Below, in pieces: positions 37,321-45,824 of a stretch of 64,000 nt of DNA. The notes under the pieces are model-generated. The model saw only the letters and a program-made list of their open reading frames with translations, made no database searches and was not told where the DNA came from. This DNA comes from Rhizobium sp. 16-488-2b (GTDB taxonomy: Bacteria; Pseudomonadota; Alphaproteobacteria; Rhizobiales; Rhizobiaceae): NCBI RefSeq assembly GCF_017741815.1, contig NZ_JAGHMF010000024.1, positions 62,001 to 126,000 on the forward strand, in the 5' to 3' direction. Both the position numbers and the translations under genes were made by a program. Every line of letters begins with the position of its first letter. Within the stretch, counting starts at the first letter, position 1.

Positions 37321-37899
37321 ATGGTCAAGCTCAACAAGATCTACACCAAGACGGGCGACGACGGCACGACCGGGCTGGTCGCCGGCCCGCGCCGGCTGAA
37401 GGACGATCTGCGCGTCGAGGCCTTCGGCACCATCGACGAGGCCAATTCGGCGATCGGCATCGCCAGGCTTCACATGCAGGGCATGCCCGAACTCGATGCC
37501 ATGCTGATGTCCATCCAGAACGATCTCTTCGATCTCGGCGCCGATCTCGCCACGCCCGACACCGGCACGCCGCCGGAATATGAGCCGCTGCGTATCGTCG
37601 AAAGCCAGGTGACGCGCATCGAAAACGACATCGACAAGCTGAACGCCGATCTGCAGCCGCTCAAATCCTTCGTGCTGCCTGGCGGCCACTCCGCCGCAGC
37701 CCACTTGCATCTGGCGCGCACCATCACCCGCCGTGCCGAACGGCTGATGGTGACGCTGTCGCGCAGCAAAGGCGAGATCGTCAGCGCCGCGGCGCTCAAA
37801 TACGTCAATCGCCTGTCCGATTTCCTCTTCGTCGCCGCCCGCCATGCCAATGATCGCGGCCATGCGGATGTGCTTTGGGTTCCCGGAAAAAACCGCTAG
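37321..37899 (+). CDS. Cob(I)yrinic acid a,c-diamide adenosyltransferase, PduO type
   Basis: 192-residue ATP:corrinoid adenosyltransferase that makes the adenosyl form of B12. The N-terminal KIYTKTGDDGTTGLVAGPRRLKDD is the ATP-binding signature of the PduO/MMAB type, and ARTITRRAERLMVTL near the end carries the conserved Arg residues. GAGGAGGAGAT upstream of the ATG is a strong ribosome site. Preceded by the HIG1-like gene and followed by rhomboid. Very likely correct; a link to methylmalonyl-CoA mutase metabolism is possible but not shown. Confidence 0.93.
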   Translation: MVKLNKIYTKTGDDGTTGLVAGPRRLKDDLRVEAFGTIDEANSAIGIARLHMQGMPELDAMLMSIQNDLFDLGADLATPDTGTPPEYEPLRIVESQVTRIENDIDKLNADLQPLKSFVLPGGHSAAAHLHLARTITRRAERLMVTLSRSKGEIVSAAALKYVNRLSDFLFVAARHANDRGHADVLWVPGKNR

Positions 37900-37936
37900 G
37901 CTTGACTGATATCAAGCAACTGGACCGCCGGCCCAT

Positions 37937-38722
37937 ATGTTCATACCACTGCACGATGCCAACACGCTGAAGCATATCAAGCTGCAATGGGTGACGATGG
38001 GGCTGATCGCGGTCAACATCGTCGTCTGGCTGTTTACCGGCGTCATCGCCACGGAATCGGTCGCGCAGGCAGCCTTCGTCGGCCTCGGCTACATCCCGGC
38101 CGTCGCCTTCCACTACGCCCATCTCGAGCCGGCGCTCGCGATCACGCCCGAGCCGCTGACCTATATCAGCTACGCCTTCGTCCATTCCGGCTTCTGGCAC
38201 CTCGCCTCCAACATGCTGTTCCTCTGGGTCTTCGGCGACAATGTCGAGGATGCGATGGGCCATCTGCGCTTCCTCGTCTTCTATCTCCTTTGCGCCATCT
38301 CCGGCGCGCTAGTGCATGGCCTGATCGGCATGACCTCGCAGGCGCCGCTGATCGGCGCGTCCGGCGCCATATCGGGCGTCGTCGCCGCCTATCTCATGCT
38401 GCACCCGCGCGTGAAGGTCTGGGTGCTGGTCTTCATGCGCGTGCCGCTGCCGCTTCCAGCCTTCGTGCCGCTGATCCTCTGGACCGGCCAGCAATTCGTC
38501 ATGCTGGCGCTCGAGCCTGATGGTAACGTCTCCTGGGGCGCCCATGTCGGCGGCATTATCGCAGGCGCTCTGCTGGTGCTCGTCATGCGCCGTCGCGGGG
38601 TGCCGCTCTTCGACAGCGAGGTGGTGACGCCCAAGGCCGTGCGCGACCGCCCCACGCCCAATCCCGCCATGATCACCACGTCAGGCCAGCCGCCCCGCCC
38701 TCGCTTGCCCTGGGACAAATGA
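37937..38722 (+). CDS. Rhomboid family intramembrane serine protease
   Basis: 261-residue membrane protease that cuts transmembrane helices. Six core helices. The catalytic Ser142 is in IGASGAISG, His203 in WGAHVGG, and Asn92 in WHLASNMLFLWVFG stabilises the oxyanion. The HSGFWHLASNMLFL motif and the N-terminal MFIPLHDAN form are usual in rhizobia. Substrates unknown. Separated from etfB by a regulatory region with a palindrome. Confidence 0.92.
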   Translation: MFIPLHDANTLKHIKLQWVTMGLIAVNIVVWLFTGVIATESVAQAAFVGLGYIPAVAFHYAHLEPALAITPEPLTYISYAFVHSGFWHLASNMLFLWVFGDNVEDAMGHLRFLVFYLLCAISGALVHGLIGMTSQAPLIGASGAISGVVAAYLMLHPRVKVWVLVFMRVPLPLPAFVPLILWTGQQFVMLALEPDGNVSWGAHVGGIIAGALLVLVMRRRGVPLFDSEVVTPKAVRDRPTPNPAMITTSGQPPRPRLPWDK

Positions 38723-38733
38723 AGCCGAAAATA

Positions 38734-38760
38734 TTGACGTGAACGTAAAGGTAATATAAT
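38734..38760 (+). promoter_or_regulatory. MerR-type (LiuR-like) palindrome and -10 element before etfB
   Basis: TTGACGTGAACGTAAA at 38734-38749 is a near-perfect palindrome (TTGACGT/ACGTAAA, one mismatch) resembling LiuR-type MerR operators reported upstream of branched-chain and fatty acid degradation genes. A TATAAT hexamer lies at 38755-38760. If TTGACG acts as the -35 box the spacer would be 15 bases, which is short. Recognition by a specific regulator is inferred. Confidence 0.55.
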
Positions 38761-38895
38761 CCCCATGGAATTTGCCTGTCTGCGTCATGGAAGCGTTGTC
38801 TTTGGAGGAAAAACGCGTATCCATGTCGCCATTCGACAATCGGAGCAGCGCGGAAACGCGCATTTTCTTGGCGAAAGAGTTGAAGGAAGGACCAC

Positions 38896-39642
38896 ATGAA
38901 GATTCTCGTCCCAGTAAAGCGGGTGGTTGATTACAACGTGAAGATCCGCGTGAAGCCGGATGGCACGGGCGTCGAACTGGCCAACATCAAGATGTCGATG
39001 AACCCCTTCGACGAAATCTCGGTGGAAGAGGCGCTTCGCCTGAAGGAAGCCGGCAAGGCCGAGGAAGTGATCGTGGTCTCGATCGGTCCCGCGAAGGCCG
39101 AAGAAACGCTGCGCACCGCGCTCGCCATGGGTGCCGACCGCGCCATCCTCGTCGAGACCGACGATGCCGTCGAGCCGCTCGCCGTCGCCAAGATCCTGAA
39201 GGGCGTCGCCGACGCCGAACAGCCGGGCCTCATCATCGTCGGCAAGCAGGCGATCGATGACGATTCGAACCAGACCGGCCAGATGCTGGCCGCATTGCTC
39301 GGCACCGCGCAGGCCACCTTCGCCTCGAAGATCGAGATCGGCGATGGCAAGGCAACCGTGACCCGCGAAGTCGACGGCGGCCTGCAGACGATCGACGTCA
39401 AGTTGCCTGCAGTCGTCACCACCGACCTGCGTCTCAACGAGCCGCGCTACGCTTCGCTGCCCAACATCATGAAGGCGAAGAAGAAGCCGCTCGACAAGAA
39501 GGCGCCCGCCGATTTCGGCGTTTCCACCGCACCGAAGCTCAAGGTGCTGAAGACCGAAGAACCCTCCGGCCGCAAGGCAGGCGTCAAGGTCGCATCGGTT
39601 TCTGAGCTCGTCGAAAAGCTCAAGTCCGCTGGCGTCCTCTAA
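38896..39642 (+). CDS. etfB: Electron transfer flavoprotein beta subunit
   Basis: 248-residue subunit that binds AMP and, with EtfA, passes electrons from acyl-CoA dehydrogenases to ETF-ubiquinone oxidoreductase. MKILVPVKRVVDYNVKIRVK, the NPFDEISVEEALRLKE segment and the later DDDSNQTGQMLAALLG signature are diagnostic. GAAGGA precedes the ATG. etfA follows after 23 bases. A LiuR-like palindrome lies about 150 bases upstream. Confidence 0.97.
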   Translation: MKILVPVKRVVDYNVKIRVKPDGTGVELANIKMSMNPFDEISVEEALRLKEAGKAEEVIVVSIGPAKAEETLRTALAMGADRAILVETDDAVEPLAVAKILKGVADAEQPGLIIVGKQAIDDDSNQTGQMLAALLGTAQATFASKIEIGDGKATVTREVDGGLQTIDVKLPAVVTTDLRLNEPRYASLPNIMKAKKKPLDKKAPADFGVSTAPKLKVLKTEEPSGRKAGVKVASVSELVEKLKSAGVL

Positions 39643-39665
39643 GGTTCGAGAAAGGAGATATCACC

Positions 39666-40595
39666 ATGGCCATTCTTCTTCTGGCTGATCACGACAACGC
39701 AACCCTTTCCGACCAGACCGCCAAGACGCTTGCGGCAGCCGCCAAGATTGGTGGCGACGTGCATGTGCTGGTCGCCGGCAAGGGCGCCAAGCCCGCAGCC
39801 GATGCCGCCGCCAAGCTGTCGGGCGTCTCCAAGGTTCTGCTCGCCGAAAGCGACGAGCTTGCCAACAATCTGGCCGAGCCGCTGACCGACCTGATCGTTT
39901 CGCTGGCAGCAAGCTACGACACCATCATCTCGGCCGCCACCTCGGTCGGCAAGAACGTGCTGCCGCGCGTCGCAGCCCTGCTTGATGTCGCCCAGGTCTC
40001 CGAGATCATCGAGGTGGTTTCGGCCGACACCTTCAAGCGCCCGATCTATGCCGGCAACGCCATCCAGACGGTGCAGTCGACCGACGCCAAGAAGGTCATC
40101 ACCGTCCGCACGGCGTCCTTCGCCGCTGCCCCTGAGGGCGGTTCGGCTTCGGTCGAGGCGATCCCCGCCGTTTCCGATCCGGGTCTGTCGACCTTCGTCA
40201 AGGATGCGCTGTCGACCTCCGACCGTCCGGAACTGACATCGGCCAAGATCATCATCTCCGGCGGCCGCGCGCTCGGTTCCTCGGAGAAGTTCCAGGAAGT
40301 CATCCTGCCTGTTGCCGACAAGCTCGGTGCCGCCGTCGGCGCCTCGCGCGCCGCCGTCGATGCCGGCTACGCGCCGAACGACTGGCAGGTCGGCCAGACC
40401 GGCAAGGTGGTCGCGCCCGATCTCTACATCGCCTGCGGCATCTCCGGCGCCATCCAGCATCTGGCCGGCATGAAGGATTCGAAGGTCATCGTCGCGATCA
40501 ACAAGGACGAGGAAGCACCGATCTTCCAGGTCGCCGATTTCGGCCTCGTCGCCGATCTCTTCGACGCCCTGCCCGAGCTGCAGAAGGCTCTCTAG
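39666..40595 (+). CDS. etfA: Electron transfer flavoprotein alpha subunit
   Basis: 309-residue FAD-binding partner of EtfB. The C-terminal FAD domain has IIISGGRALGSSEKFQEVILPVADKLGAAVGASRAAVDAG and later LYIACGISGAIQHLAGM, with SKVIVAINKDEEAPIFQVADFGLVADLF. AAGGAGA precedes the ATG. Forms an operon with etfB; hbd-type dehydrogenase downstream. Confidence 0.97.
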   Translation: MAILLLADHDNATLSDQTAKTLAAAAKIGGDVHVLVAGKGAKPAADAAAKLSGVSKVLLAESDELANNLAEPLTDLIVSLAASYDTIISAATSVGKNVLPRVAALLDVAQVSEIIEVVSADTFKRPIYAGNAIQTVQSTDAKKVITVRTASFAAAPEGGSASVEAIPAVSDPGLSTFVKDALSTSDRPELTSAKIIISGGRALGSSEKFQEVILPVADKLGAAVGASRAAVDAGYAPNDWQVGQTGKVVAPDLYIACGISGAIQHLAGMKDSKVIVAINKDEEAPIFQVADFGLVADLFDALPELQKAL

Positions 40596-40700
40596 GTCGA
40601 TGGTGCCCGGTTTCGCATGCGGCGCCGGGCTTCCATGATCGCGTGTCATCTTTCGCACATGCGAGCGACTGGAAAATTATCTTTTTAGGGGCTACTACTG

Positions 40701-40732
40701 CTGCCGGGCGATCATTCGTCCGGCAGTTTTGT
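40701..40732 (+). terminator. Probable terminator after etfA
   Basis: CTGCCGG (40701-40707) and CCGGCAG (40720-40726) form a 7-base stem with a 12-base loop, followed by TTTTGTT. The large loop makes it moderate rather than strong. It would separate etfBA from the downstream dehydrogenase. Confidence 0.6.
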
Positions 40733-40781
40733 TGAATAGGTACGGCAATCGCGGGGGCGAAGGCCGAGCAGGGGTGTGGAG

Positions 40782-41663
40782 ATGACTGCGGTGTTCAAGA
40801 CAATCGGAATTATCGGCGCGGGCCAGATGGGTTGCGGCATCGCGCAGGTTTCGGCTAGCGCAGGCTACAAGGTCCACATCTATGATCTTACCCAGGATCG
40901 CATCGAGCGCGGGCTCGCCACCATCAACGGCAACCTCGCCCGCCACGTCACCAGCGGCAAGATGACCGACGAGGAGCGCTCGAGCACGCTCTCGTTGATA
41001 TCGGGCTCCGCCGACATCAACGACCTCGCCTCCTCCGATCTCGTCATCGAGGCCGCGACCGAGGACGAAAGCGTCAAGCGCAAGATCTACGCCACGGTCT
41101 GTCCGGTCCTGAAGCCGGAAGCGATCATCGCCACCAACACCTCTTCCCTTTCGATCACCCGTCTGGCCTCCGCCACCGACCGCCCCGAGCGCTTCATGGG
41201 CATCCATTTCATGAACCCGGTGCCTGTCATGAAGCTGGTCGAGCTGGTGCGCGGGATCGCCACCGAAGAGACCACCTTCAAGAAGGCCCGCGAATTCGTC
41301 GCCTCGCTCGAAAAGACCGTCACCGTCGCCGAGGACTTCCCGGCCTTCATCGTCAACCGCATCCTGCTGCCGATGATCAACGAGGCGATCTACACGCTCT
41401 ACGAAGGCGTCGGCACCGTCGATGCCATCGACACCGCCATGAAACTCGGCGCCAACCACCCCATGGGCCCGCTGCAACTCGCCGACTTCATCGGCCTCGA
41501 CACCTGCCTCTCGATCATGCAGGTGCTGCATGACGGCCTGGCGGACAGCAAGTACCGCCCCTGCCCGTTGCTGGTGAAATATGTTGAGGCCGGCTGGCTT
41601 GGGCGCAAGTCGGGCCGTGGCTTCTATGATTATCGTGGTGAGGTTCCGGTTCCGACGCGGTAG
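40782..41663 (+). CDS. 3-hydroxyacyl-CoA (3-hydroxybutyryl-CoA) dehydrogenase
   Basis: 293-residue NAD-dependent dehydrogenase of fatty acid or butanoate metabolism. The Rossmann fingerprint IGIIGAGQMGCGIAQ is at the N terminus, the active-site GIHFMNPVPVMKLVELV contains the catalytic His, and ANHPMGPLQLADFIGLD belongs to the C-terminal dimerisation domain. The ATG at 40782 is preceded by AGGGG at 40769-40774. Its proximity to etfBA suits beta-oxidation: ETF collects electrons from the preceding acyl-CoA dehydrogenase step. Followed by a RIME-like repeat. Confidence 0.93.
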   Translation: MTAVFKTIGIIGAGQMGCGIAQVSASAGYKVHIYDLTQDRIERGLATINGNLARHVTSGKMTDEERSSTLSLISGSADINDLASSDLVIEAATEDESVKRKIYATVCPVLKPEAIIATNTSSLSITRLASATDRPERFMGIHFMNPVPVMKLVELVRGIATEETTFKKAREFVASLEKTVTVAEDFPAFIVNRILLPMINEAIYTLYEGVGTVDAIDTAMKLGANHPMGPLQLADFIGLDTCLSIMQVLHDGLADSKYRPCPLLVKYVEAGWLGRKSGRGFYDYRGEVPVPTR

Positions 41664-41706
41664 GTTTTTGGTCTGCCGAAGACCGGCCGCAATCGCCGAG
41701 CCCGGA

Positions 41707-41891
41707 GCCTCCTCATCCGCCTGCCGGCACCTTCTCCCCGTCGGGGAGAAGAGACTTTGGGGCGGGCCGCTCGCTTCGCAACTTAGCTAGAGAAATTTCT
41801 TATCCAAGGCTTCAGAAGGGCAAAACGCCCGCGCCCAGCCCCTTCTCCCCAGCGGGGAGAAGTGCCGGAGCACAGCGAGGCGATGAGGGGG
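41707..41891. repeat. RIME-like palindromic intergenic mosaic element, copy 2
   Basis: Same architecture as the element at 23177-23348: left half with CTCATCCGCCTGCCGGCACC and CTTCTCCCC...GGGGAGAAG (41711-41752), right half with the CCTTCTCCCC...GGGGAGA core and a GAGGCGATGAGGGG end (about 41838-41890). It lies between the dehydrogenase and TlpA genes, whose 3' ends face each other. Confidence 0.85.
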
Positions 41892-41928
41892 CCACCGGCG
41901 CAAACGTTGCGGCTAGCCCCCCAAAACT

Positions 41929-42591
41929 CTAAATCCCCACAGCCCCCTTGATCAGCGCCTTGGCATCCGGGCTATCCCAGGCCGCCGGGCCGTTCATCGC
42001 CGAGATCAGGCACCCCTTGTCGTCGATCAGCAACGTCACCGGCAGACCGAACGCCAGCCCCTGCTTCTTCAGCCCGTTGAACACAGCGATCGTGTCGTCG
42101 CGGTAAAGCTTCAGTGCATCGACCCCCGTCTCCGACAAAAACGTCTTCGGCTTCTCGTCGTCACCGGTGTCGATGTTGACGGGCACCACCTGGAACTTGT
42201 CGCTGCCGAGTTCCTTCTCCAGCGCGTTCAAGGCCGGCATTTCCTCGCGGCAGGGCACGCACCATGTCGCCCAGAGATTGAAAAGCACCGTCTTGCCGGC
42301 GAAATGGTCGAGCGTCATCGGCTTGCCCTCGGCATCCTTGAAGGCGATCGATGTCATCCGGACCGGCTGTTCGGGCGCGACCATGGCGGCCACCTCGCCC
42401 TTCAGGAAGGGCTTGATGCGGGTCGCGATGTCCTTCGTGGCCTTGCATTCGCCCGCCGCCATATCGGCGCCGCCATTGCCAGACCCCGTCTCCTTAATGT
42501 AAACCGCTGCCGCACCGGCAATAATGCCTGCGACGACCGCGATCCCGATCAGTTTCAGGGATGGCAGGCGCAAGGGCGTTCTTGTTGTCAT
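41929..42591 (-). CDS. TlpA-like membrane-anchored thiol:disulfide oxidoreductase
   Basis: 220-residue thioredoxin-fold protein with an N-terminal membrane anchor (about 14-31) and periplasmic domain. The redox motif WCVPC gives Cys111 and Cys114; the preceding LFNLWATW and later GLPVTLLID with the cis-Pro match TlpA/ResA-type reductases used in cytochrome c or copper-oxidase assembly. Divergent from argH, with 42 bases between starts. An extra Cys pair (Cys49 and the Cys in KGCLISA) could form a structural disulfide, as in TlpA. Confidence 0.9.
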   Translation of the reverse strand: MTTRTPLRLPSLKLIGIAVVAGIIAGAAAVYIKETGSGNGGADMAAGECKATKDIATRIKPFLKGEVAAMVAPEQPVRMTSIAFKDAEGKPMTLDHFAGKTVLFNLWATWCVPCREEMPALNALEKELGSDKFQVVPVNIDTGDDEKPKTFLSETGVDALKLYRDDTIAVFNGLKKQGLAFGLPVTLLIDDKGCLISAMNGPAAWDSPDAKALIKGAVGI

Positions 42592-42633
42592 TTCATTCTC
42601 CCGGACACGCGTTCTTCAAGGCAGGCATCTTTC

Positions 42634-44034
42634 ATGGCCGACAGCACGGACACCAAATCCTCCAACCAGATGTGGGGCGGACGTTTCGCTTCCGGCCCAG
42701 ATGCGATCATGGAGGAGATAAATGCCTCGATCGGTTTCGACAAGAAGCTGTTTGCGCAGGATATTCGCGGATCGATCGCCCACGCCACCATGCTCGCCCA
42801 CCAGGCTATCATTTCGGCCGATGATAAGGACAAGATCGTCGAAGGGCTAAACACGATCCTGTCAGAGATCGAGAGCGGCAATTTCGAATTCTCCCGCAAG
42901 CTTGAGGACATTCACATGAATGTCGAGGCTCGCCTGGCGACGCTGATCGGCCCTGCCGCCGGCCGCCTGCACACAGCCCGCTCGCGCAACGACCAGGTGG
43001 CGCTCGATTTCCGCCTCTGGGTGAAGGAAGAGCTGCAGAAGACCGAACAGCTGCTGACCAGCCTGATCGCGGCCTTCCTCGACCGCGCCGAAGAGCATGC
43101 CGATACCGTCATGCCCGGCTTCACGCATCTGCAGACCGCCCAGCCCGTCACCTTCGGCCATCACTGCATGGCCTATGTCGAGATGTTCGGCCGCGACCGC
43201 TCGCGCGTGCGCCACGCCATCGAGCATCTGGACGAGAGCCCGATCGGCTCGGCCGCACTTGCCGGCACCGGCTATCCGATCGACCGCCACATGACGGCCA
43301 AGGCGCTCGGCTTCCGCGAGCCGACCCGCAATTCGATCGACACCGTCTCCGACCGCGATTTCGCCATCGAGTTCCTGGCGCTGGCATCGATCTGCGCCAT
43401 GCACCTGTCGCGCCTGGCCGAAGAGATCGTCATCTGGTCGACGCCGCAGTTCGGCTTCGTGCGCCTGTCGGATGCCTTCTCCACCGGCTCCTCGATCATG
43501 CCGCAGAAGAAGAACCCGGATGCCGCCGAACTGGTGCGCGCCAAGACCGGCCGCATCAACGGGTCGCTGATCGCGCTTTTGACGATCATGAAGGGCCTGC
43601 CGCTCGCCTATTCCAAGGACATGCAGGAAGACAAGGAACAGGTCTTCGATGCCGCAGAAAGCCTGGAACTGGCGATCGCCGCGATGACCGGCATGGTCCG
43701 CGACCTGACCATCAACACCGAGCGCATGAAGGCTGCCGCCGGCACCGGTTATTCGACCGCGACCGACCTCGCCGACTGGCTGGTGCGCGAGGCGGGCCTG
43801 CCCTTCCGCGACGCCCACCATGTGACCGGCCGCGCCGTGGCGCTGGCCGAAAGCAAGGGCTGCGATCTCTCCGACCTGTCGCTCACCGATCTCCAGGCGA
43901 TCAACGCCGCTATCACGGAGAAGGTCTACGACGTCTTGACCGTCGAGGCCTCGGTCGCCAGCCGCAAGAGCTTCGGCGGCACGGCGCCTTCGGAAGTCAG
44001 GAAGCAGATCACTTACTGGCGCGCCCGCAACTGA
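42634..44034 (+). CDS. argH: Argininosuccinate lyase
   Basis: Final enzyme of arginine synthesis, cleaving argininosuccinate to arginine and fumarate. 466 residues. The fumarase/aspartase superfamily signature GSSIMPQKKNPDAAEL is present, with the catalytic serine in this mobile loop; N-terminal MWGGRFASGPDAIMEEINASIGFD is typical. lptM and lysA follow in the order common in proteobacteria. The ATG at 42634 is chosen from the canonical N terminus; upstream in-frame sequence is antisense to tlpA. Confidence 0.97.
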   Translation: MADSTDTKSSNQMWGGRFASGPDAIMEEINASIGFDKKLFAQDIRGSIAHATMLAHQAIISADDKDKIVEGLNTILSEIESGNFEFSRKLEDIHMNVEARLATLIGPAAGRLHTARSRNDQVALDFRLWVKEELQKTEQLLTSLIAAFLDRAEEHADTVMPGFTHLQTAQPVTFGHHCMAYVEMFGRDRSRVRHAIEHLDESPIGSAALAGTGYPIDRHMTAKALGFREPTRNSIDTVSDRDFAIEFLALASICAMHLSRLAEEIVIWSTPQFGFVRLSDAFSTGSSIMPQKKNPDAAELVRAKTGRINGSLIALLTIMKGLPLAYSKDMQEDKEQVFDAAESLELAIAAMTGMVRDLTINTERMKAAAGTGYSTATDLADWLVREAGLPFRDAHHVTGRAVALAESKGCDLSDLSLTDLQAINAAITEKVYDVLTVEASVASRKSFGGTAPSEVRKQITYWRARN

Positions 44035-44170
44035 TCGCGAAAAGGGCGGAGCGCAACCCGCTTCGCCCCTTCGATTTCGCAAAGCGCGAGACCGCAACAA
44101 TCAGGGTGCACAAGGCGGATAAACTTCGCTATGAAGGTGTCCATCCGTGCCGCTTCCCAAGAGGAATTCC

Positions 44171-44365
44171 ATGCAGACCAGCTTCCCGCAGATCATCCGC
44201 CTGACGGTCGTTTTCGCCGTGATCGGCCTTGCCGTCGCCGGATGCGGGCGCAAGGGCGACCTCGATCCGCCGAGCGTGCAGGCAACGAAGGAGGGCGACT
44301 CGTCCAAACCGACGCAGCAGCCCGGTGTCAAGGACCGCCACTTCTTCCTCGATCCTCTTCTGTAA
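44171..44365 (+). CDS. lptM: LPS translocon maturation chaperone LptM (small lipoprotein)
   Basis: 64-residue lipoprotein. The signal ends LAVAG with a Cys lipobox, immediately followed by GRKGDLDPP, the short conserved motif of LptM (formerly YifL). In E. coli LptM assists disulfide maturation of LptD in the outer membrane. The gene lies between argH and lysA, as in many proteobacteria, with 12 bases to lysA. AAGAGGAATTCC precedes the ATG. Too short for confident domain scoring, but motif and position agree. Confidence 0.88.
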   Translation: MQTSFPQIIRLTVVFAVIGLAVAGCGRKGDLDPPSVQATKEGDSSKPTQQPGVKDRHFFLDPLL

Positions 44366-44377
44366 CAGGCGACTAAA

Positions 44378-45646
44378 GTGAACCATTTCGAGTATCGCGA
44401 CGGCATCCTCTACGCCGAGAACGTTCCCGTTCCCGAGATTGCCAAGGCCGTCGGCACGCCCTTTTACGTCTATTCCACGGCAACGCTCGAGCGCCACTAC
44501 AAGGTCTTCTCGCAGGCCTTCAGCGATGTCGACTCGATGGTCTGCTACGCCATGAAGGCCAATTCGAACCAGGCCGTCCTGAAGACGCTCGGCAATCTCG
44601 GCGCCGGCATCGATGTCGTCTCCGAAGGCGAGCTGCGCCGCGCTCTGGCAGCCGGCATCCCGGCCAACCGCATCATGTTCTCCGGCGTCGGCAAGACCGC
44701 GCATGAGATGGACTATGCGCTCGAAGCCGGCATCTACTGCTTCAACGTCGAATCCGAGCCTGAGCTCGAGATCCTCAACCAGCGCGCCGTCAAGGCCGGC
44801 AAGAAGGCGCCCGTCTCCTTCCGCATCAACCCCGATGTCGACGCCCGCACGCACGCCAAGATCTCGACCGGCAAGAAGGAAAACAAGTTCGGGATCTCCT
44901 GGGAACGCGCCCGCGCCGTCTATGCCCGCGCCGCCACCTTGCCCGGCATCGAAGCCACCGGCATCGACATGCACATCGGCAGCCAGATCACCGAGCTGCA
45001 GCCCTTCGACGATGCCTTCAAGCTGCTGCGCGAGCTCGTCAGCACGCTGCGCGCCGACGGCCACGACATCCACCATGTCGATATCGGCGGTGGTCTCGGC
45101 ATTCCCTACAAGGACGACAACAACCCGCCGCCGCTGCCCGACGCCTATGCCGCGATCGTCAAGAACCAGCTGCGCGAACTCGACTGCAAGATCGTCATGG
45201 AGCCCGGCCGCCTGATCGTCGGCAATGCCGGCATCCTGGTGACCGAAGTGCTCTACGTGAAGGACGGCGGCGAGAAGACCTTCGTCATCGTCGATGGCGC
45301 CATGAACGACCTCATCCGCCCGACGCTCTACGAGGCCTATCACGAGATCCGCCCCGTGGTGATCTCGGCCGCCAACGCGCCGCGCATCAAGGCCGATGTC
45401 GTCGGCCCCGTTTGCGAGACCGGCGACTACCTGGCGCTCGATCGCGAAATGGCGATGCCGAAATCGGGCGATCTCTTCGCCGTTAGCTCCGCCGGAGCCT
45501 ATGGCGCGGTACAGGCCGGCACATACAATAGCCGCCTTCTGGTGCCCGAAGTGCTGGTCAAGGGCAGCGATTTCCACGTCATTCGTCCGCGCCGGACCTA
45601 TGAAGAGCTGATCGCGCTCGACAGCGTCCCCGCCTGGCTCGACTGA
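44378..45646 (+). CDS. lysA: Diaminopimelate decarboxylase
   Basis: PLP enzyme making L-lysine from meso-diaminopimelate. 422 residues from a GTG start. The PLP lysine is in CYAMKANSN, HIGSQITEL and DIGGGLGIPY are the phosphate-binding elements, and GPVCETGDYLALDREM contains the active-site Cys. It completes the lysine branch opened by lysC at the window start. Operon with lptM and argH is likely. An 11-base inverted repeat follows. Confidence 0.96.
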   Translation: MNHFEYRDGILYAENVPVPEIAKAVGTPFYVYSTATLERHYKVFSQAFSDVDSMVCYAMKANSNQAVLKTLGNLGAGIDVVSEGELRRALAAGIPANRIMFSGVGKTAHEMDYALEAGIYCFNVESEPELEILNQRAVKAGKKAPVSFRINPDVDARTHAKISTGKKENKFGISWERARAVYARAATLPGIEATGIDMHIGSQITELQPFDDAFKLLRELVSTLRADGHDIHHVDIGGGLGIPYKDDNNPPPLPDAYAAIVKNQLRELDCKIVMEPGRLIVGNAGILVTEVLYVKDGGEKTFVIVDGAMNDLIRPTLYEAYHEIRPVVISAANAPRIKADVVGPVCETGDYLALDREMAMPKSGDLFAVSSAGAYGAVQAGTYNSRLLVPEVLVKGSDFHVIRPRRTYEELIALDSVPAWLD

Positions 45647-45664
45647 TCAACGGCAATCACTTTT

Positions 45665-45719
45665 TGGCGAAGACGCGGGAAAAACCGGCATTGGCGGGGG
45701 CTTGCCCTCGTCTTCGCCA
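45665..45719. repeat. 11-base inverted repeat downstream of lysA
   Basis: TGGCGAAGACG at 45665-45675 and its exact reverse complement CGTCTTCGCCA at 45709-45719, with a 33-base loop. No T-run follows on either strand, so it is not a standard terminator. Role unknown; could form an mRNA structure or be a diverged repeat. Confidence 0.7.
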
Positions 45720-45824
45720 CAAAGAGTGTTATCCTTTCCGCATACCGTCTTGCCCGGTCGCCGCCGCGCAAGCCCTCTCTGCCCTTTAACGCCAGGCCCC
45801 TAACGCCAGATCGCGGAGACCGGA

